Positions 59,888-64,000 of a stretch of 64,000 bases of DNA are shown here, piece after piece. Numbering within the stretch: position 1 is the first letter of the stretch; each line of letters opens with the position of its first letter. This stretch comes from Acidovorax sp. FJL06 (GTDB lineage: Bacteria; Pseudomonadota; Gammaproteobacteria; Burkholderiales; Burkholderiaceae_C). A program made the position numbers and the translations under genes. The notes beneath the pieces were generated by a model. The model was not told the origin of the DNA. It did not search any database and was given only the letters and a program-made list of their open reading frames with translations. The DNA is taken from the NCBI RefSeq assembly GCF_003852545.1, contig NZ_QAJR01000002.1:283-64282 (forward strand), given 5' to 3'.

Positions 59888-60751
59888 ATGACCACCGCGA
59901 ACGCAGCCGACACGGCCGATTCGCCGGACATGCCCGCCCTGGATGCGGCGGGCATGCCCGACGTGGTGGACCAGGTGGCGCTGGCGCGCCTGTATGGCGA
60001 GCCGCTGTTTGCGCTGCCCACCGACCTGTACATCCCGCCCGACGCGCTCGAAGTCTTCCTCGAAGCCTTTGAAGGCCCGCTCGACTTGCTGCTGTACCTG
60101 ATCCGCAAGCAGAACTTCAACATCCTCGACATCCCCATGGTGGGGGTGACCAAACAGTACCTGGCGTATGTGGACGAGATCCGCAGCCGCAACCTGGAGC
60201 TGGCGGCAGAGTATTTGCTGATGGCGGCAATGCTCATCGAGATCAAGTCGCGCATGCTGCTGCCGCCCAAGAAGCAGGCAGAAGGCGAAGAACCCGAAGA
60301 CCCGCGCGCAGAGCTGGTGCGCCGCCTGCTCGAATACGAGCAGATGAAGATGGCCGCCGCCCGCCTGGGGCAGATGCCGCAGTACGGCCGCGACTTCCTG
60401 AAAGCCCAGGTCTACATCGAGCAGAGCCTGCAGCCGCGCTTCCCGGACGTGCATGTGGTGGAGCTGCAAGACGCCTGGCGCGACATCCTGAAGCGCGCCA
60501 AGCTCGTGCAGCACCACCGGATCACGCGCGAAGAACTGAGCGTGCGCGAATACATGAGCATGGTGCTCAAGACGCTGCAGGGCCGCCGCTTTGTCGAGTT
60601 CGAGGAACTCTTCGAGCCTGAAAAAGGCAGCACCGTGCTGGTGGTCACCTTCATTGCGCTCCTGGAGCTGGCCAAAGAGACGCTGATCGAGATCACGCAG
60701 GCCGAGGCCTTCGCGCCCATTTACGTGCGCCTGGCCTATACCCCGGCCTAG
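59888..60751 (+). CDS. scpA: segregation and condensation protein A
   Basis: ScpA is the kleisin of the bacterial SMC-ScpAB complex that compacts and segregates the chromosome. The 287-residue protein has the N-terminal SMC-binding helices (LEVFLEAFEGPLDLLLYLIR), the EYLLMAAMLIEIKSRMLLPP region and the C-terminal winged helix (FVEFEELFEPEKGSTVLVVT, then FIALLELAKETLIEITQAEA). A 40-residue variable N-terminal extension precedes it. It follows DUF3460; scpB is not in the window. Confidence 0.95.
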   Translation: MTTANAADTADSPDMPALDAAGMPDVVDQVALARLYGEPLFALPTDLYIPPDALEVFLEAFEGPLDLLLYLIRKQNFNILDIPMVGVTKQYLAYVDEIRSRNLELAAEYLLMAAMLIEIKSRMLLPPKKQAEGEEPEDPRAELVRRLLEYEQMKMAAARLGQMPQYGRDFLKAQVYIEQSLQPRFPDVHVVELQDAWRDILKRAKLVQHHRITREELSVREYMSMVLKTLQGRRFVEFEELFEPEKGSTVLVVTFIALLELAKETLIEITQAEAFAPIYVRLAYTPA

Positions 60752-60780
60752 GGCCTTCCATCACCGCCTGGCCGGTGGCC

Positions 60781-62400
60781 ATGGCATTTCCCCTTTCCCC
60801 ATCGCAAGCCATGGCATCCCACGACTTCGACGTTCTCATCGTAGGCAGCGGCCTCGCCGGTCTCTCGGCCGCCCTGCACCTGGCGCCCACGCACCGCGTG
60901 GCCGTCATCACCAAGCGCACGCTGCAAGACGGCTCCAGCGGCTGGGCCCAGGGCGGCATTGCCGCCGTGCTGGCCGATGACGACAGCTTTGCCGCCCACA
61001 TCGAAGACACGCTGGTGGCGGGCGCGGGCCTGTGCGATCTGGCCACCACACGCTTCGTGGTCGAGAACGCGCCCGCCTCCATCGCCTGGCTGCGCCAGCT
61101 GGGCGTGCCCTTCACGCTCGAAGGCGACCAGTTGCACCTCACGCGCGAAGGCGGCCACAGCGCACGCCGCATTGCGCATGTGACCGACGCCACCGGCGCA
61201 GCGGTGCAGCGCACGCTGATCGACGTGGTGCGCGCCACGCCCGGCATCACCCTGTTCGAGCAGCACACGCTGGTGGACCTGATCACGACCCGCAAGCTGG
61301 GTTTGCCAGGCCACCGCTGCCTGGGCCTGTACGCGCTCGACAGCGACACCGATGAGGTCGTGACCTTCCGCGCGCCGCAAACCATCCTGGCCACGGGCGG
61401 CGCGGGCAAGGTGTACCTTTACACCACCAACCCCGACACCGCCACGGGCGACGGCATTGCCGCCGCCTGGCGTGCGGGCTGCCGCGTGGCGAACATGGAG
61501 TTCATCCAGTTCCACCCCACGGGGCTGTACCACCCGCACGAAAAGTCCTTCCTCATCAGCGAAGCCGTGCGCGGCGAAGGCGGCAAATTGCTGCTGCCGC
61601 CCTCGGCCGGCGGCACCCGCTTCATGCTCGACCACGACCCGCGCGCCGAGCTGGCCCCGCGCGACGTGGTGGCCCGCGCCATCGACTTCGAGATGAAAAA
61701 GCACGGCCTCGATTGCGTGCACCTCGACATCTCGCACCAGAGCCCCGCGTTTTTGCAGGAACATTTCCCCAACATCCTGGCCCACTGCGCCGCGCTGGGC
61801 ATCGACATCACCAAGGAACCCATCCCGGTGGTGCCCACCGCGCACTTCACCTGTGGCGGCGTGTTGACCGACCTGGCCGGCCGCACCGACCTGCCCGGCC
61901 TGTACGCCGTGGGCGAGGTGGCCTGCACCGGCCTGCACGGCGCCAACCGCCTGGCCAGCAACTCGCTGCTCGAATGCATGGTGTTTGCGCGCGCAGCCGC
62001 CCAGGCCATTGCCGCTGCACCCACCGCCGCGCTGCCCGCCGTACCGGCCTGGGACGACAGCCGCGTCATCGACGCCGATGAGTCCGTCGTCATCTCGCAC
62101 AACTGGGACGAGCTGCGCCGCTTCATGTGGGACTACGTGGGCATCGTGCGCACCAACAAGCGCCTGGAGCGCGCCGCGCACCGCATTGCCATGCTGCAGG
62201 GCGAGATAGAGGAGTTCTACGCGCACTTCCACATCACGCGCGACCTGCTGGAGCTGCGCAACCTGGTGCAGGTGGCCGACCTGATCGTGAAAAGCGCGCA
62301 GCTGCGCCGCGAAAGCCGGGGCCTGCACTACAGCCGCGACTACCCCGACATGGCGGCCCCCGCTGCCCCCACCCTCTTAGTCCCTCCGGTGCCCCGATGA
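60781..62400 (+). CDS. nadB: L-aspartate oxidase
   Basis: NadB oxidises aspartate to iminoaspartate, the first step of NAD synthesis with NadA. The roughly 540-residue flavoprotein has the FAD-binding GxGxxG in DVLIVGSGLAGLSAALHLAP, the succinate-dehydrogenase-like substrate region (HFTCGGVLTDLAGRTDLPGL, then GLYAVGEVACTGLHGANRLA) and a C-terminal helical domain. ATG 60781 is chosen; ATG 60811 would give the more usual N-terminus just before the FAD motif. Its stop overlaps the queE start (ATGA). nadA and nadC are not in view. Confidence 0.94.
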   Translation: MAFPLSPSQAMASHDFDVLIVGSGLAGLSAALHLAPTHRVAVITKRTLQDGSSGWAQGGIAAVLADDDSFAAHIEDTLVAGAGLCDLATTRFVVENAPASIAWLRQLGVPFTLEGDQLHLTREGGHSARRIAHVTDATGAAVQRTLIDVVRATPGITLFEQHTLVDLITTRKLGLPGHRCLGLYALDSDTDEVVTFRAPQTILATGGAGKVYLYTTNPDTATGDGIAAAWRAGCRVANMEFIQFHPTGLYHPHEKSFLISEAVRGEGGKLLLPPSAGGTRFMLDHDPRAELAPRDVVARAIDFEMKKHGLDCVHLDISHQSPAFLQEHFPNILAHCAALGIDITKEPIPVVPTAHFTCGGVLTDLAGRTDLPGLYAVGEVACTGLHGANRLASNSLLECMVFARAAAQAIAAAPTAALPAVPAWDDSRVIDADESVVISHNWDELRRFMWDYVGIVRTNKRLERAAHRIAMLQGEIEEFYAHFHITRDLLELRNLVQVADLIVKSAQLRRESRGLHYSRDYPDMAAPAAPTLLVPPVPR

Positions 62401-63032
62401 CCTACAGCGTCAAAGAAATTTTCTACACCCTGCAAGGCGAAGGCGGCCAGGCGGGCACTCCGGCCGTGTTCTGCCGCTTTGCAGGCTGCAACCTCTGGAC
62501 GGGCCGCGAGCAGGACCGTGCGCAAGCCATCTGCCAGTTCTGCGACACCGACTTTGTGGGCACCGACGGCACGCTGGGCGGCAAGTTCGAAACGGCCACG
62601 GCGCTGGCCGAGTTGATCGCCGCCCAATGGCCTGCGGGTGCGGGCCACCGGCTGGTGGTGCTGACCGGTGGCGAGCCCCTCCTGCAGGTCGATACGGCGC
62701 TCATCGACGCCCTGCACGCACAGCAATTCCGCATCGCGGTCGAAAGCAATGGCACCGTGGCGGCGCCCGAAGGCATCGACTGGCTGTGCATCAGCCCCAA
62801 GGCGGGCGCCCCGTGGGTGCAGCGCAGCGGGCAAGAGCTGAAACTCGTGTGGCCCCAGCCCGGCTTTGACCTGCTGGCGCTGGAGCAAGGCACGCAGTTC
62901 ACCCACCGCTTTCTGCAGCCCATGGATGGCCTGCTGCAGCGCCAGAACACTGCCACCTGCATTGACGCCTGCCTGGCCCACCCCGCATGGCGATTGAGCC
63001 TGCAGACCCACAAGCTCACCGGCATCCGGTGA
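62397..63032 (+). CDS. queE: 7-carboxy-7-deazaguanine synthase
   Basis: QueE is a radical SAM enzyme that makes CDG, a precursor of the modified tRNA base queuosine. The 211-residue protein has the cluster cysteines in PAVFCRFAGCNLW and AICQFCDTDFV, a variation of CxxxCxxC common to QueE, followed by VVLTGGEPLLQVDTALIDAL and IAVESNGTVAAPEGIDWLCI. Start overlaps nadB by 4 bases. It precedes queD, the enzyme that provides its substrate CPH4, so the order of the pathway is preserved. Confidence 0.95.
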   Translation: MTYSVKEIFYTLQGEGGQAGTPAVFCRFAGCNLWTGREQDRAQAICQFCDTDFVGTDGTLGGKFETATALAELIAAQWPAGAGHRLVVLTGGEPLLQVDTALIDALHAQQFRIAVESNGTVAAPEGIDWLCISPKAGAPWVQRSGQELKLVWPQPGFDLLALEQGTQFTHRFLQPMDGLLQRQNTATCIDACLAHPAWRLSLQTHKLTGIR

Positions 63033-63055
63033 GCGGTTTTCTTTTTGGTTCCCGT

Positions 63056-63430
63056 ATGTTGTTCACCATCTCCCAGCGCTTCTTCTTCGACGCCGCCCAC
63101 ACCCTGCGCCGCGAGATCGAGGCCGAAGGCAGCCGCCGTGTGCATGGCCACACCTACCACGCCGAGGTCTTTTTGAGCGGCCCGCGCGACCCCGCCACCG
63201 GCATGGTGCTGGACCTGGGCCTGCTGCGCCAGGGGCTGGCCGTGGTGCGCGAGCAGCTGGACCACCACATGCTCGACGACGTGCCCGGCCTGGGCACGCC
63301 CACGCTCGAAAACCTCTGCCTCTTCATCGCCCAGGCCCTGCCTGCCGACCTGCGTGCCAGCGTGAGCCGCGTGCGCGTGTGGCGCGAGGCACTGGGCGAC
63401 AGCTGCGTGCTGGACTTCACCACGCCCTGA
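63056..63430 (+). CDS. queD: 6-carboxy-5,6,7,8-tetrahydropterin synthase
   Basis: QueD converts dihydroneopterin triphosphate to CPH4 for queuosine synthesis. The 124-residue protein has zinc-ligand histidines in FDAAHTLRR and [11 protein letters not shown], the charge-relay segment [22 protein letters not shown] near 68-71, and C-terminal Glu in [15 protein letters not shown]. The ATG at 63056 lies 24 bp after queE, and both form one operon with nadB. Confidence 0.95.
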   Translation: MLFTISQRFFFDAAHTLRREIEAEGSRRVHGHTYHAEVFLSGPRDPATGMVLDLGLLRQGLAVVREQLDHHMLDDVPGLGTPTLENLCLFIAQALPADLRASVSRVRVWREALGDSCVLDFTTP

Positions 63431-63485
63431 AGCCCTGCCCACGGCAAGCCTCCCCCATTTCACAGACTTCACCCAAGGAAGCCCG

Positions 63486-63866
63486 ATGTTCCGCACCCTG
63501 CTCAAATCCAAGATCCACCGCGTGGCCGTGACCCAGTGCGAGCTGCACTACGAAGGCTCCTGCGCCATCGACGAGGACCTGCTCGACGCGGCCAACATCG
63601 CCGAGAACGAGCAGATCCACATCTGGAACATCAACAACGGCGAGCGCTTTGTCACCTACGCCATCAAGGGCCAGCGCGGCAGCGGCATGATCTCGGTGAA
63701 CGGCTCGGCCGCGCGCCGCGCATCCGCAGGCGACCTCATCATCATTGCGGCCTTTGCGCAGGTGCACGACGACCAGGTGGCCGCGCACCAGCCCCAGCTG
63801 GTGTTTGTGGACGACCACAACCGCCAGACGGAACTGCGCCACGCCGTTCCCACGCAGGCCCTGTAA
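63486..63866 (+). CDS. panD: aspartate 1-decarboxylase
   Basis: PanD makes beta-alanine from aspartate for pantothenate and coenzyme A. The 126-residue proenzyme self-cleaves between Gly24 and Ser25 (HYEGSCAID), turning Ser25 into the pyruvoyl cofactor; this sequence is intact, as is the Lys9/His11 region [11 protein letters not shown]. Ribosome site AAGGAAG before ATG 63486. It follows queD by 55 bp and shares the aspartate theme of nadB. Confidence 0.96.
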   Translation: MFRTLLKSKIHRVAVTQCELHYEGSCAIDEDLLDAANIAENEQIHIWNINNGERFVTYAIKGQRGSGMISVNGSAARRASAGDLIIIAAFAQVHDDQVAAHQPQLVFVDDHNRQTELRHAVPTQAL

Positions 63867-63868
63867 CG

Positions 63869-64000
63869 GTGGCGCCGACCCACGACGGGCTGGTAGCCCG
63901 CAGCCTCGCCAGCGTGTGGCACCCCTGCACGCAGATGAAACGGCACGAAGCCCAACCGCCCGTGGCCATTGCCCGCGCGCAAGGCCCGTGGCTGTATGGC
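63869..64000 (+). CDS. bioA: adenosylmethionine-8-amino-7-oxononanoate aminotransferase, 5' end only
   Basis: The first 44 codons of a gene cut off by the window edge, starting at GTG 63869 two bases after the panD stop. The peptide includes LASVWHPCTQMKRHEAQPPV and ends GPWLYG, the N-terminal signature of BioA (DAPA aminotransferase), where the Trp-His-Pro-Cys-Thr segment lines the substrate pocket. BioA makes diaminopelargonic acid in biotin synthesis. The PLP lysine lies outside the window. It is very likely transcribed with panD. Confidence 0.85.
   Translation, partial: MAPTHDGLVARSLASVWHPCTQMKRHEAQPPVAIARAQGPWLYG

Overview
The window is a GC-rich chromosome segment from a beta-proteobacterium of the order Burkholderiales, most likely family Comamonadaceae (Acidovorax/Alicycliphilus/Diaphorobacter type). 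This rests on gene content and order (serS next to tRNA-Ser, DUF3460-scpA, a Tat-exported formate dehydrogenase with DUF3305/DUF3306, the chrA/SOD/ChrB-domain cluster) and on short dispersed repeats ending in AGCTATCAATT. No search was run, so the genus is an inference.

Layout. 1-5 kb: 3' part of a membrane sensor histidine kinase, the selenium pair selD-mnmH (selenophosphate synthesis and tRNA selenouridine), and a membrane diguanylate cyclase. 5.08-10.9 kb: a compact 5.76-kb integrative element in the 3' end of a tRNA-Ser(CGA) gene, bounded by a 65-bp direct repeat. It carries a tyrosine integrase, a Mob/Pre-type relaxase, small DNA-binding and unknown proteins, and several non-coding structures (arm-type integrase repeats, a predicted three-way-junction fold, phased TCGGG repeats, dense palindromes), with no recognisable cargo. 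The host tRNA lies just downstream of its synthetase gene serS. 11-23 kb: housekeeping genes (serS, a serine/threonine dehydratase, a CBS protein, ispH-FKBP, radC-smr, cpdB, a RidA protein), then an MFS exporter divergent from an AraC regulator. 23-29 kb: truncated haemoglobin, a large FtsX-type permease, a caspase-fold C13 peptidase and a DMT exporter with a His-rich tail. 29-32 kb: a chromate-resistance operon chrA, SOD-rhodanese fusion, ChrB C-terminal domain, small exported protein.

32-49 kb is a formate-oxidation island, all on the minus strand. A LysR gene precedes a cytosolic NAD-linked formate dehydrogenase (fused FdsG-FdsB, then FdsA), then DUF3305, DUF3306, a large ferredoxin-like protein and a TorD-like chaperone. 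These are followed by a small Tat-signal protein and the membrane enzyme FdhA-FdhB-lipoprotein-cytochrome b, and finally fdhD. Both catalytic subunits carry Cys at the molybdenum-ligand position. Many genes are linked by ATGA/GTGA overlaps, so the maturation factors are probably made together with the enzymes.

49-64 kb: mrp/apbC, an Mrr-like membrane protein, a patatin phospholipase, an SMP-30-like protein, metG, a YitT protein, a SulP transporter, a BamE-like lipoprotein, scpA, then a cofactor run nadB-queE-queD-panD-bioA (bioA cut by the window edge). Three kinds of non-coding repeat punctuate the chromosome: the AGCTATCAATT family (which also lies in frame inside two formate dehydrogenase genes), a perfectly centred 162-bp palindromic element, and a pair of REP-like elements between convergent genes.
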